Part shown: positions 9,722 through 19,137 of the stretch, in pieces
How positions within the stretch are numbered: the first letter of the stretch is position 1
Layout: the number at the start of each line of letters is the position of its first letter
Assembly (NCBI RefSeq): GCF_000949635.1
Contig: NZ_BAFN01000001.1
Location: forward strand, 1,736,001-1,800,000
DNA: 64,000 nucleotides
Reading direction: 5' to 3'
DNA from: Candidatus Brocadia sinica JPN1
GTDB lineage: Bacteria; Planctomycetota; Brocadiia; Brocadiales; Brocadiaceae
Translations under genes and position numbers: made by a program
The notes under the pieces: generated by a model
Told to the model about the DNA's origin: nothing
The model's input: only the letters and a program-made list of their open reading frames with translations
Database searches by the model: none

Positions 9722-10407
9722 GGTGTATCCTTACAGAACAAAATGGGCTCCTTCATTGTGAAGTTAAGTAATTCGTAACAGTTTATTTCCCTTATCCTCT
9801 TTCCCCCCAAGAGGCAGAAAATTTGGTGATAATCAGCGTTCCCCACCTCTGGTGAAAGAAGCTGGAGGTGGGCTGTTGCGATAATTCTCATTATAAAGGT
9901 GAAAGTGAAAAATGAAAATGCAAAATTGACAGATATTTTCAATTTCCCTATCAGATAGGTATTTCGTTTTGTGGCAATGTCTTTTTTGTCGTTATTGCAA
10001 ATACACGGAATCGATAGTTAAAAATAGGTATATTGTCTGAAAATAAATTCATATAGATACAGGACATATAATGGTCGTTGTATGTTGTAAGTTTCTTGTT
10101 TGTAATGTTTTGTGCTTGTCTGTAATGGTAAGGCAGACGCTTTTTAATAAAAATAATTTAGATTGTTGATAATTATTCCGATTATAATAGCAGTCCGGTA
10201 TGTATAGATGCCAGACACTAGTTTTTGTTTCCTAATAAAACAAATTATCCACAAAAGATTCTCATCAGAGGTAGCGATTAATATCCTATGGGTAGAAAAA
10301 AATTTTCAAATGATGCGACTATTTTAACGTATAGGATCGAAGCTGTGGTTGTTGAGCTAAGAGATTTTTCGTTTTGCTCAGAATGACAGCACAGGAGGTA
10401 TTTTCAG
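9722..10407. other. Gene-poor region with palindrome and dispersed repeat
   Basis: No convincing gene. It holds a perfect 8-bp inverted repeat (CCCACCTC at 9842-9849 with GAGGTGGG at 9865-9872), a short A-rich repeat at 9913-9945 that resembles the one at 6837-6869 after the activase gene, and near 10355-10390 a copy of a common dispersed motif (TTTTGCTCAGAATGACA). The final bases hold the ribosome site AGGAGG (10393-10398) of the next gene. The rest is AT-rich with nothing I recognise. Confidence 0.5.
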
Positions 10408-12960
10408 GTGAAAACAGATGGGAGGTCTGCCGTTCCTTCCGCAAATACAGGGAGCCGCTCTGTCCAGCTTTGCAGTGGTGTGGTAGCCGGTATCGGTGCA
10501 ATAGTGTTGTTGGGCTGGATATGGGATTTTCTCTTATTGGCCAGCGGTTACTCAGATTATATACCAATGGCCCCAAATACTGCCGTAATATTCGTTGTCT
10601 TGGGCATTACGTTGTATGTCATCATCCGCTGGTCTGCAAACCGCATTCTCCGTTGTTTTGCTAAAGTCACGACAGTTTTTGTCGTGCTCCTTTGCTCGTT
10701 GATATTCATCCAATATGTAACTGATAGTGATCTTGGCATTGACCAATTATTTTTCGTTACCACGAAAACACTCGGAAAGATACCTGTGGGTCTCATGTCT
10801 CCTATTACAGCCGCATGCTTTATTCTCTCCGGTCTTTCACTGATGCTTGCGCTATCTTTTCCGGAAAATGGAAGGTATGCGAAAAGTATAGCATCCAGCC
10901 TTGCAACAATAGTAATATTTGTAGGATCGATCGTGATCCTTGGATATCTGTATAGAACGCCTTTGCTTTATGGCGGGACGATAATACCGATGGCGCTTAC
11001 AACTGCAGTTGCCTTTGTATTTCTGGGCACAGGACTGATATTTACTATTGGCCAGGAGTACTGGCCACAGTGCCTGGTGACAGGTTTGTCAACACGTGCC
11101 CGTTTGATGCGGGCGTTTCTTCCCGTTACGGTTGTTATTGTTATCATCATGGGTTGGATATATACCGTTATTGTCCTGCAGTCAAAAAGTAACCCGGCAT
11201 TACTGTCAGCGCTGCTTGCGATCCTGTTTATGGTTGTTATTGGCTTTATTGTTTCCCATACAGCAAGTATCATCGGGAACGCGATTGACCTTGCCGAAAC
11301 AAAGCGCAATCTGGCAGAAATACAACTCCGCAAGTTGTCACAGGCTGTTGAACAAAGCCAAAGTATGGTGTTAATAACCGATGCAGCAGGTAATATTGAA
11401 TACACGAATCCCAAATTTACCCAACTTACAGGCTACACCCTGGAAGAAACCATAGGACAAAATCCTCGTATCCTAAAATCGGGAGAGACGTCACCCGAAG
11501 AATACAAACAGTTGTGGGATACGATTACCTCCGGCAGAGAGTGGCGTGGGGAATTTCATAACAGGAAAAAGAACGGCGAACTTTATTGGGAGTATGCATC
11601 CATTTCCCCTGTCAGAAATTCTGACGGAGTTATTACCAATTTCCTTGCTGTAAAAGAAGATATCACGGAACGTAAAAATTTCGAAGCACAGCTTATGCGC
11701 CTGGCAGATCGTGATCCACTCACCAATCTCCTTAACCGCCGCCGCTTCCAGGAAGAGTTGAATAGCTCGCTTGCACAGGCGCGGCGACACGATACCAGCG
11801 GGGCATTGTTGTTTCTGGACCTGGATAATTTTAAAGACATTAACGATACCCTTGGACATCAGGCGGGAGATGAAATTCTTACACATCTTGCCGATATATT
11901 GAAAAAAAGACTGCGGGAATCTGACATTATAGCTCGTCTGGGCGGTGACGAATTTGCCATCCTCTTGTCTCACATCGATGCCAGCCATGCGCAGTCTGTT
12001 GCTGAACAGATTATTGATTCGGTGTATAGTCACGTTATGATCGTTCATGAGCAACCGACCAGAGTTACTGTCAGTATTGGTATTGCCCTCTTTCCTTTCC
12101 ACGGCAATACATCTGAAACATTACTGAAGTGTGCTGATCTTGCCATGTATCGGGCGAAAAAAGAAGGCCGAAACCGTGCATGTGTTTATACCCATGGACA
12201 GAAGACAAAGATTGAAACACTACTAAACTGGGAAAAAAACATCCGTGAAGCGCTCTATCTGAACCGTTTTGTGCTGCATCTGCAGCCTATTGCGGATATG
12301 CGTGAAAATTGTATTGTGGGCTATGAGGCGTTATTGCGAATGATTGGTGAAAACAATGAACTCATCCATCCAGCAGCATTTCTTGATGTTGCTGAACGTT
12401 CCGATCTTATCAATGATATAGATCGATGGGTAGTACGCAGGGCCATCAGGATCATTACAGAAATATGCAAATCTGATAAAAATCTGTATATTGGAGCCAA
12501 TCTCTCTGGTAAGGCATTCGACGACCCGGAACTGATATCTATCATTAATCAGGAATTGGCAGCCACCGCTATTAACCCGGTAAACCTTGTTCTGGAAATT
12601 ACCGAAAGCGCCGTTATCACAGACATTATCGAAGCACAGCATTTTATTACTACCCTCAAGGCCATGGGCTGTCGCTTTGCCCTGGACGATTTTGGCACCG
12701 GCTTTTCATCGCTCAATTATCTCAAGCATTTACCCGTCGATTATTTGAAGATTGATGGTAGCTTTATCCGTAATCTGCCAAACGACTCAGCAGACCAACA
12801 TTTGGTCAGGGCAATAGTAGAAGTAGCGCGTGGTTTGAATAAACAGACTATAGCCGAGTTTGTGGAATGTGAAGAAGCGGTACGATTGCTGTTAGAATAC
12901 GGAGTGGATTATGCCCAGGGGTATCATATTGGCCGGCCAAGGGCAATGTCTGAGATATGA
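10408..12960 (+). CDS. Membrane PAS-GGDEF-EAL cyclic di-GMP enzyme
   Basis: An 850-residue protein that can in principle both make and break cyclic di-GMP at the inner membrane. About residues 20-290 hold roughly eight hydrophobic helices. A PAS domain follows (about 311-420; VLITDAAGNIEYTN, then GYTLEETIGQNPRIL). The GGDEF domain (about 430-590) has the intact active site GGDEF (511) and an intact inhibitory I-site RESD five residues before it. The EAL domain (about 605-850) has YEALLR, LEITES and ALDDFGTGFSSL, so its metal-binding residues look intact. The start is GTG, supported by an AGGAGG ribosome site nine bases upstream. Which activity dominates cannot be told. A c-di-GMP riboswitch occurs elsewhere in the window (39.9 kb). 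Confidence 0.93.
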   Translation: MKTDGRSAVPSANTGSRSVQLCSGVVAGIGAIVLLGWIWDFLLLASGYSDYIPMAPNTAVIFVVLGITLYVIIRWSANRILRCFAKVTTVFVVLLCSLIFIQYVTDSDLGIDQLFFVTTKTLGKIPVGLMSPITAACFILSGLSLMLALSFPENGRYAKSIASSLATIVIFVGSIVILGYLYRTPLLYGGTIIPMALTTAVAFVFLGTGLIFTIGQEYWPQCLVTGLSTRARLMRAFLPVTVVIVIIMGWIYTVIVLQSKSNPALLSALLAILFMVVIGFIVSHTASIIGNAIDLAETKRNLAEIQLRKLSQAVEQSQSMVLITDAAGNIEYTNPKFTQLTGYTLEETIGQNPRILKSGETSPEEYKQLWDTITSGREWRGEFHNRKKNGELYWEYASISPVRNSDGVITNFLAVKEDITERKNFEAQLMRLADRDPLTNLLNRRRFQEELNSSLAQARRHDTSGALLFLDLDNFKDINDTLGHQAGDEILTHLADILKKRLRESDIIARLGGDEFAILLSHIDASHAQSVAEQIIDSVYSHVMIVHEQPTRVTVSIGIALFPFHGNTSETLLKCADLAMYRAKKEGRNRACVYTHGQKTKIETLLNWEKNIREALYLNRFVLHLQPIADMRENCIVGYEALLRMIGENNELIHPAAFLDVAERSDLINDIDRWVVRRAIRIITEICKSDKNLYIGANLSGKAFDDPELISIINQELAATAINPVNLVLEITESAVITDIIEAQHFITTLKAMGCRFALDDFGTGFSSLNYLKHLPVDYLKIDGSFIRNLPNDSADQHLVRAIVEVARGLNKQTIAEFVECEEAVRLLLEYGVDYAQGYHIGRPRAMSEI

Positions 12961-13001
12961 AAAAGGCGAAGGGCAATCTTTATCTCCTTACCACCGTGCA
13001 A

Positions 13002-14114
13002 TTAATCCCATTCAAGCGTTAAGGTATGATCCTTATTTAACACTACCCGGGTCCCAAACCTTTTGCCTTCCCTGTTCAAGATGTTGCTGAGCCACACAGC
13101 ATCGGGCGTTGATGCCCGATTTACTCGAAAGTGTTTCGTGTGTGTTGGTGTCATTTGAAAACGAACGAGCCTGCCGCTTGCTGGTTCCGCATATGCAAAA
13201 TACATCAAACCTAAATCACCCCTGAAGAATTCGTAACCACTGATACCTTCATAATCATTGAGAAAATCACCGCAGCCATAGATGATAGGTCTGTCCTGAT
13301 AAACCTCTATGCCTTTTACATGGTGGGAAGAATGTCCGTGGACGATATCGATTCCTGCATAATCAATGAGCATATGAGCGAATTGTATTTGTTCGTGAGG
13401 GATTTCATACCCCCAGTTATCTCCCCAATGAATAGAGGCGATTACAATATCTCTTCGTTGTTTTACTTTTTGCACTTGCTCTCTGATATGCCGGACAGCA
13501 CTGTCTGACAAATCTTTTAAGAGATTCACACCGGGCCGGTTTCCCAAAGCAGCCCATTCTAAAGGTATTCCGCTTGTTTCCGATCCAAACGAAAAAACAA
13601 TTACTCTTCCTTTTCCATCCACATCTAATAATGCAGGAGTTTCTGCCTCTTTCAGATTCCAACCTGCCCCCGCGCTTTTCACATGGGCTTTCTTCAATGT
13701 TTCAATGGTTTCTGCGAGACCCGTATATCCCCAATCAAGGGTATGATTATTTGCGAGAGAACAACAATCTATCCGGGGCGCCGTTATACAGGGAATATTG
13801 AGGGGATTCATCCTGTAGTGGACAGGCTTGCCTTTCCAATAGTCATTACTCTTTGTTATACTTGTCTCCAGGTTAACTATTTTCAAATCCGGCGCAATTC
13901 GTTCCAATTCGCCGAGGGCGTCTCCCCAGATAGAGGAGAAACTAACGGGATGTGGAATCCGGCCACTTTCCCTCTCTGCTAGTTCCAGATATCCCCTGGC
14001 GTTTTTCATGTAGAATTCGTGGAGGAGGGGATTGCCAGGATACGGCAATACCTGATCTATGCCTCTTCCTGTCATTACATCACCACACATGAATATACTG
14101 ATAGTATCGGACAT
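13002..14114 (-). CDS. CapA-family metallophosphoesterase-like protein
   Basis: A 370-residue protein of the CapA/PgsA family (bacterial capsule synthesis protein fold, related to calcineurin-like phosphatases). The metal-binding motifs are visible in order: GDVMTGRG near the N-terminus, LANNHTLDWG in the middle, then IHWGDNWGYE and HGHSSHH. Family members take part in poly-gamma-glutamate or capsule export, but many are of unknown substrate. No signal peptide is evident, so it may be cytoplasmic. It converges with the GGDEF-EAL gene and has no capsule genes beside it, so the capsule role is unsupported here. Confidence 0.85.
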   Translation of the reverse strand: MSDTISIFMCGDVMTGRGIDQVLPYPGNPLLHEFYMKNARGYLELAERESGRIPHPVSFSSIWGDALGELERIAPDLKIVNLETSITKSNDYWKGKPVHYRMNPLNIPCITAPRIDCCSLANNHTLDWGYTGLAETIETLKKAHVKSAGAGWNLKEAETPALLDVDGKGRVIVFSFGSETSGIPLEWAALGNRPGVNLLKDLSDSAVRHIREQVQKVKQRRDIVIASIHWGDNWGYEIPHEQIQFAHMLIDYAGIDIVHGHSSHHVKGIEVYQDRPIIYGCGDFLNDYEGISGYEFFRGDLGLMYFAYAEPASGRLVRFQMTPTHTKHFRVNRASTPDAVWLSNILNREGKRFGTRVVLNKDHTLTLEWD

Positions 14115-14331
14115 TTTTCCCGGCTTTTGAACAACTCTTTGGTGGGTGTTTTTTATCTATGGAAAATCTTCTGGTATTCCTATGGAAAAGCTTCATTTTG
14201 TGTTAAAATGTGCATTTATAATTCCCTGTTTCAGGAGAGAGTATAGCATATATTCCCTTTTCTGTTGAGTATTATTTTTTGCTCAAGTCCGTGACAATGT
14301 TTACCCGGGTTTTTTGCGAAGATGAAATTTT

Positions 14332-15099
14332 ATGATAAACGGTTATATCATTCGAAAATTTAACGATGAGAAGATTCCTGGGCGCTTCAGGGCTATACTC
14401 TTCGACCTTGATGGCACGCTCCTTGATACCCTGGAAGACCTGGGTAATGCCGCAAACCGTGTTTTACGGAAAAACGGATTTCCCATGCATGATATGGATG
14501 CATATCGCACTATGGTTGGTGATGGCGCGGTTGTGCTTATACGGCGGGCACTCCCGGAGGACAAACGGAATGATGAAACCATCCGTGCCTGCGTCCAGTC
14601 GTTCCGTGAAGAATATGGACGAGGGTGGAAGACAAAAACCAGGCCCTACGATGGAGTGGCAGAAATGCTCGATGCGCTGACGGTGTATGGCATGAAAATG
14701 GCGGTTCTGTCAAACAAGCCGGACGATTTTACAAAACGGTGTGTAGCTGAATTTCTGTCAGATTGGACATTTGACATGGTTCTGGGGCAGAGCGACTCTA
14801 CACCCCTCAAGCCAGATCCGGCAGGCGCAAAAGAGATAGCTAAATACCTGGATATCCCACCCTCTCATTTTATCTATCTCGGAGATACTGCTATTGACAT
14901 GAAGACTGCCGTTGCGACTGGCATGTTTCCTGTGGGAGCACTCTGGGGATTCCGCACGGAAAAGGAGTTGCGGGAAAATGGCGCGCAGGCGCTCATCAAA
15001 AAACCACAAGAAATTCTGAATCTCCTGGGCACGACCTCAGATACTGCACAGACAAAAAGGAAACACGATATAAAGGGTAAAGCTGGAAGGGATAAATGA
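14332..15099 (+). CDS. gph: HAD-superfamily phosphoglycolate phosphatase-like hydrolase
   Basis: A 255-residue HAD hydrolase with a helical cap. Motif I is FDLDGTLLDT, motif II VLSNK, motif III lysine in the TPLKPDP segment, and motif IV YLGDTAIDMKTA, so all catalytic residues are present. The cap sequence between motifs I and II (EDLGNAANRVLRKNGFP) resembles phosphoglycolate phosphatase, which removes 2-phosphoglycolate formed in DNA repair or by RuBisCO. The C-terminal 25 residues are basic and probably an unconserved tail. An upstream ATG in another frame closes at once, which leaves 14332 as the start. Substrate is inferred from family only. Confidence 0.85.
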   Translation: MINGYIIRKFNDEKIPGRFRAILFDLDGTLLDTLEDLGNAANRVLRKNGFPMHDMDAYRTMVGDGAVVLIRRALPEDKRNDETIRACVQSFREEYGRGWKTKTRPYDGVAEMLDALTVYGMKMAVLSNKPDDFTKRCVAEFLSDWTFDMVLGQSDSTPLKPDPAGAKEIAKYLDIPPSHFIYLGDTAIDMKTAVATGMFPVGALWGFRTEKELRENGAQALIKKPQEILNLLGTTSDTAQTKRKHDIKGKAGRDK

Positions 15100-15163
15100 C
15101 CTTTATCCGTGGGTAGAGGGTGCAGCTCAAATGATAACCCTTCTCACTCCCCTCTTTTTCATC

Positions 15164-15634
15164 TTAAATAATGTCTCCTGTAGACATATCATAAACCCAT
15201 TTGAGGTCTGTGGGATTATACTCAAAGAGTTCTTTTTTATCAAAAAAGATACCGATCTCTTTTTCGGCAGAGGCGGGAGAATCTGAACCGTGAATCAAAT
15301 TGAAACGGTTGCTGACGGCATAATCGCCTCTGATAGTACCGGGTTCTGCCTTTGAGCCGAAGGTCGCGCCCATCATTTTTCTCACAATTTCTATGGCGTT
15401 CTTTCCTTTCAATACCATAACGATTACGGGTGCAGAGGATGTATATCTGACCAACGGTTCAAAAAAATCCTTATTTTCATGTACGGCATAGTGTTTTTTG
15501 GCCATATCCTCTGAGATTTGGGTCATTTTAAGTCCCACGATCTGAAATCCCTTTTCCTCAAACCGTGATATGATTTTTCCTATCAAGCGACGTTGAATGG
15601 TATCTGGTTTTAATATAACTAAGGTCTTTTCCAT
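15164..15634 (-). CDS. ndk: Nucleoside diphosphate kinase
   Basis: A 156-residue cytoplasmic enzyme that transfers phosphate from ATP to other nucleoside diphosphates through a phosphohistidine. The start ERTLVILKPD-like segment (KTLVILKPDTIQRRLIG), the GATFGSKAEPGTIRGDYA loop and the active-site histidine in NLIHGSDS are all visible. It is slightly longer than the usual 140 residues because of a C-terminal extension (YNPTDLKWVYDMSTGDII). Its start overlaps the end of the DUF4416 gene by 16 bases, so the two are probably co-transcribed with proS. Confidence 0.95.
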   Translation of the reverse strand: MEKTLVILKPDTIQRRLIGKIISRFEEKGFQIVGLKMTQISEDMAKKHYAVHENKDFFEPLVRYTSSAPVIVMVLKGKNAIEIVRKMMGATFGSKAEPGTIRGDYAVSNRFNLIHGSDSPASAEKEIGIFFDKKELFEYNPTDLKWVYDMSTGDII

Positions 15635-16182
15635 AAAATATGATTCCTTTTTTTGAGTTTTTTGACATAAAGTTCCCTTACCAGGAGGAAGAAATTTTGA
15701 TAATCAGGACTCTGGTAGTCTGGAAATGTCCATGGGAAGGATTCATATCTTCCCCTGCGATAATTAAGGGTTACCTCAGCATAGATGCCATCGCGCAAAT
15801 AGATACGATGGGAGAAATCCTTGGTGGAAACCAGGATGAGTCTGCTTTCATTTATGTAGCCAGGGTCAATATTGACGGGACGTTTCATGGCATATTGTTT
15901 TAAAGAGGCAACGAATTCTTCCAAAGCATTGGTCTGTACTTTGATAGCAGCAATCTCATCGGGCAAAATAAGTTTTTCGAAACTATAAAATTGCCTCTGA
16001 ATTCCCTTACCCATTTCCCCGGTATAATAATCTGTAAAATGAAAGGGTAGGATGTCACTTTTCAGGTCTATCGGGCCAAAATACTCTTCCAGTGTTTTGT
16101 CAATCTCCCTGAGGATTTCAGGAATACTTGTCAGTACACCAATAAGTAAATTTACTGGCTTAGGTTTGGAAATTTGGCCCAA
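15619..16182 (-). CDS. DUF4416 family protein
   Basis: A 187-residue protein recognisable as DUF4416 from its N-terminus (KPVNLLIGVLTS), the segment FTDYYTGEMGKGIQRQFYSF and the C-terminal TFPDYQSPDYQNFFLLVRELY. Function of the family is not known to me. No signal peptide or membrane segment. It lies between proS (47 bases upstream) and ndk (16-base overlap) on the minus strand and is probably part of one operon with them. Confidence 0.8.
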   Translation of the reverse strand: MGQISKPKPVNLLIGVLTSIPEILREIDKTLEEYFGPIDLKSDILPFHFTDYYTGEMGKGIQRQFYSFEKLILPDEIAAIKVQTNALEEFVASLKQYAMKRPVNIDPGYINESRLILVSTKDFSHRIYLRDGIYAEVTLNYRRGRYESFPWTFPDYQSPDYQNFFLLVRELYVKKLKKRNHILWKRP

Positions 16183-16229
16183 GATAGTTACAAGTTGATA
16201 ATTACAAAATACCTACAAAGTTCTTATAC

Positions 16230-17945
16230 TTACGGTTTCGACAGCGCTTCAAGCAGGTGCTTGATCTTCGATCTAACTTCATCGGGTGGTGTCAGGAATG
16301 TTTCTCCGCTTTTTCTTAATTTTATTTCAAGTTCTTTCGTCTCGGTAAATTTCTTACCAATAATAATCTTTATAGGGATGCCAATCAGGTCGGCGTCTTT
16401 AAATTTGACACCGGGTCTCTGGTCCCGGTCGTCCAGCAATACCTCAAGACCTGCAATATTCGTGAGATCCTCGTAAATGTGATTTGCTATTTGCATGCTG
16501 GCGGCATCGTTGACATTGACGGGGATGATAATAATCTTGTATGGGGCCAGCGCAATTGGCCATATGATACCATTTTCATCATGCGACCTTTCGATAAGGG
16601 AGGCAATAATACGATTGACTCCGATTCCGTAACAACCCATGATCATGGATTTCTCTTTGCCATTGGTGTCCAGGAACTTTGCCTTGAGGGCATCGCTGTA
16701 TTTCGTGCCGAGTTTGAAGACGTGTCCGATTTCGATACCCTGTGAGATGTCGATCTCATGATTACATTTCGGGCACCTATCCCCTTTGGTTACATAACGA
16801 ACATCAGCAACACCGCCGATGGTAAAATCCCTTTCAGGATTCACATGTAACAAATGGGCATCCGGCTTGTTGGCGCCCGTAACAAAATTGCGGAGTATGG
16901 ATACGGCCTGGTCGGCTATGATTTTTATCTGGATGCCCACGGGCCCTGCAAACCCCACGCGCGCGCCAGTGACGTGTTCGATGGTGGTATGGTCTGCAAG
17001 CGCAACGGTTTCCTGGCCAAGCAGCTTGGTCAGCTTGGTCTCATTAACCTCATGGTCGCCTCTCAGGAGAACAGCAACCGGCTGGCCACCCGCAATATAA
17101 ATCATGGTTTTAACCATTTGATCTGGTTTTATCTGTAAAAAGTCGCTAACTTCCTGAATAGTATGCTTATTGGGTGTGGAAATCTCCTTAATCGGTTGCG
17201 GGGTTGCGTTATTTTCTCGAGGGATGGGGGCAGCTTCAGCCCGCTCACGATTGGCGCTGTAGCCACATTTCAAGCACCGGATGAGAACATCTTCTCCCAC
17301 AGGACTGGGGACCATAAACTCATGGGAAACGTCGCCGCCCATAGCGCCGGAGTCTGCCTCACAGATAATGTAGTCGAGACCGCATCGGTCAAATATGCGG
17401 CAGTAGGCATCGTACATGGACTTATAACTCTTGTTGAGTCCCTCATAATCCAGGTCAAAGCTATAAGCATCCTTCATGATAAATTCCTTGCTACGCAGGA
17501 CTCCGAACCGGGGTCTTGTCTCATCGCGGAATTTCGTTTGAATTTGATAGAGCGTAATGGGGAGTTGTCGATAGGAATTTATCTCATTTCTTACAATATC
17601 CGTAATAATTTCTTCATGGGTGGGTCCCAGTGCGGTAGTTTTGCCGTGTCGGTCCTCAAAGGTAATCAAGTCGTCTCCAAATACATTCAAACGGCCACTC
17701 TCTTCCAGGAGATCCAGCGGTTGAAGTGCGGGGAGGAATACTTCAATAGCACCAGCCCGGTTCATTTCTTCCCGCACAATATCAACAACTTTATTCAATA
17801 CCAGCGTGCCTAAAGGCAAATATGCATAAGCCCCTGCCGTAATCCTTCGAATAAGTCCGGCACGGATCATGAGTTTATGACTGTCGATTTCAGCCTCTGA
17901 AGGGCTTTCTTTCAATGTCGGGATCAATGTTTGCGACCATTTCAT
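16230..17945 (-). CDS. proS: Prolyl-tRNA synthetase, bacterial type with editing domain
   Basis: A 571-residue class II aminoacyl-tRNA synthetase charging tRNA-Pro. Motif 2 is visible as FRDETRPRFGVLRSKEF with the following MKDAYSF, and motif 3 as GCYGIGVNRIIASL. Between them (about residues 225-400) lies the YbaK-like editing insertion (with MVKTMIYIAGGQPVAVLLRGDHEVNE) that marks the bacterial ProS type; the C-terminal anticodon domain ends the protein. The ATG at 17945 has an AAGGAAT ribosome site about ten bases upstream. First gene of the proS-DUF4416-ndk group. No T-box leader was found in the region ahead of it. Confidence 0.96.
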   Translation of the reverse strand: MKWSQTLIPTLKESPSEAEIDSHKLMIRAGLIRRITAGAYAYLPLGTLVLNKVVDIVREEMNRAGAIEVFLPALQPLDLLEESGRLNVFGDDLITFEDRHGKTTALGPTHEEIITDIVRNEINSYRQLPITLYQIQTKFRDETRPRFGVLRSKEFIMKDAYSFDLDYEGLNKSYKSMYDAYCRIFDRCGLDYIICEADSGAMGGDVSHEFMVPSPVGEDVLIRCLKCGYSANRERAEAAPIPRENNATPQPIKEISTPNKHTIQEVSDFLQIKPDQMVKTMIYIAGGQPVAVLLRGDHEVNETKLTKLLGQETVALADHTTIEHVTGARVGFAGPVGIQIKIIADQAVSILRNFVTGANKPDAHLLHVNPERDFTIGGVADVRYVTKGDRCPKCNHEIDISQGIEIGHVFKLGTKYSDALKAKFLDTNGKEKSMIMGCYGIGVNRIIASLIERSHDENGIIWPIALAPYKIIIIPVNVNDAASMQIANHIYEDLTNIAGLEVLLDDRDQRPGVKFKDADLIGIPIKIIIGKKFTETKELEIKLRKSGETFLTPPDEVRSKIKHLLEALSKP

Positions 17946-18257
17946 CTGTTGTTTATTCCTTAAAAGAATTGCACGTGATATTTATAGTGAACGACTTAAG
18001 TAAGTGGGTATACAATTACCATTATGGGTGAAGCGAAGCAATCCTCCTCTTTGAGATCATCGCGGGCTAACAACCCTTGCAATGACGTTTTTCATTTATA
18101 GTTACTTTAACTGTTAGTATTAAAAAGTAAAAAACATTATAATCCTTTATATTCGGCTTTCAAGGATTAAAATAATCGGGGAAAGTCTGTTTCTGAAGTC
18201 GTCCTTGAAGATAGAAGATGACTGGCTATATCAATACAAGCGATCCGGTTAAATTCG

Positions 18258-18284
18258 GTTTGGTTTTAGAAGTCAAAACCAAAC
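18258..18284. repeat. Perfect 10-bp hairpin
   Basis: GTTTGGTTTT at 18258-18267 is the exact reverse complement of AAAACCAAAC at 18275-18284, with a seven-base loop. It is followed directly by another palindrome and not by a T-run, so it does not look like a standard terminator. Confidence 0.6.
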
Positions 18285-18289
18285 GGCTT

Positions 18290-18316
18290 AGATGCTGAAA
18301 TAAATTCAGCATGACA
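18290..18316. repeat. TGCTGAA palindromic repeat, copy 1
   Basis: A 27-base unit AGATGCTGAA-7 bases-TTCAGCATGACA style palindrome whose core arms are TGCTGAA and TTCAGCA. A second copy at 28980-29006 matches it at 24 of 27 positions by eye; the differences fall in the loop. Copy 1 lies in the region before the IS66 remnant. Confidence 0.7.
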
Positions 18317-18711
18317 TTTACTTTTATTTGTCATTACGAATTTATTTCGGAATCTCAACTTCGAAATTTCATATATTAACCATATGTGTGTCTAGAATTG
18401 AGACAAGCCGCAATAGAAGGAAGGATTGTTGTTTTATAAACTCACGAGCGTTTGATTTTAGCCCATTTATCTTCTTTGGCCAATCCTGGGCGGATTGCTT
18501 TTCCATAAATATATTGTAACTATTCAGCGAAAATAATTTTAAAATTTATTTGACAGAGTATTAGTGTAGAACTTGAACCGCCAGTGCAAGAGTTGTAATT
18601 TGACTAAGTGGGGCTGTTGTAGGCCATTGCAGGCCATTTGTATAAGCGGAGAACAGTCGGGAGGCCATCAAGGGAATTGCGCGTCTTAGGGTGAAGTATA
18701 GCGCATAAAAA

Positions 18712-19137
18712 ATGGGTAAAAAAACCTATGGGATAACAAAGGCCGTACAGTATGGGACGAGGCTGAAAGGGCATTCGGTGTATATGTCTCAGTTTCAGTT
18801 GATTCCCTACAAGAGGATACAAGAATATTTTAGAGAACAACTGGGGGTTCCGGTAAGCGAGGGTTCCATTTACAACTTCAATCAAGAGGCCTACCATTTA
18901 CTGGAGACCTTTGAGGAAAAAGCCAAAGCGAGTCGTGCGGGTTCGGATTTGTTGCAGGGTGATGAAACGGGTATTAATGTGAATGGGGACAAGTATTGGT
19001 TGCATTGTACGTCCAATAGTTCGTGGACGTACTTTTTTCCTCATGAGAAACGGGGGACGGATGCGATGAATGCGATAGGGATATTACCGAGATTTAAGGG
19101 AATTCTCTGTCACGACCATTGGAAGCCGTTATTATAA
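18712..19137 (+). pseudogene. IS66 transposase, middle part (frameshifted)
   Basis: Holds the first two acidic positions of the DDE core: LLQGDETGINVNGDKYWLH and LCHDHWKP. The region upstream of GKKTYGITKAVQYG, which should carry the N-terminal domain, is interrupted by stops. The frame ends at TAA because of one extra T at 19129-19130: removing it continues the protein as PYYKYECTHALCNAHHVRELEG, the expected IS66 sequence. This makes a single-base insertion, not a true C-terminus, the cause of the end. Confidence 0.85.

Larger units (their letters stand above)
17946..18711. other. Repeat-rich intergenic region before the IS66 remnant
   Basis: No gene is supported. The stretch is a patchwork of palindromes and dispersed repeats: a fragment near 18023-18093 (GAAGCAATCC ... 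GCAATGACG, a common dispersed type), a perfect 10-bp hairpin (18258-18267 with 18275-18284), and immediately after it a TGCTGAA/TTCAGCA palindrome at 18290-18316. The last 100 bases may be decayed IS66 5' sequence. One short open frame at 18328-18519 has no features of a real protein. Confidence 0.55.

Noticed and set aside
11491-12102. Minus-strand open frame of 203 codons opposite the GGDEF domain
   Set aside because: Shadow of a conserved catalytic domain on the other strand.
17163-17813. Plus-strand open frame of 216 codons opposite proS
   Set aside because: Antisense to the conserved core of prolyl-tRNA synthetase, with no family resemblance.
17946-18100. T-box leader for proS
   Set aside because: No specifier-loop or antiterminator sequence could be found on the minus strand ahead of the gene.
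18328-18519. Short open frame in the repeat-rich region
   Set aside because: No ribosome site, no recognisable domain, and it is embedded in palindromic repeats.
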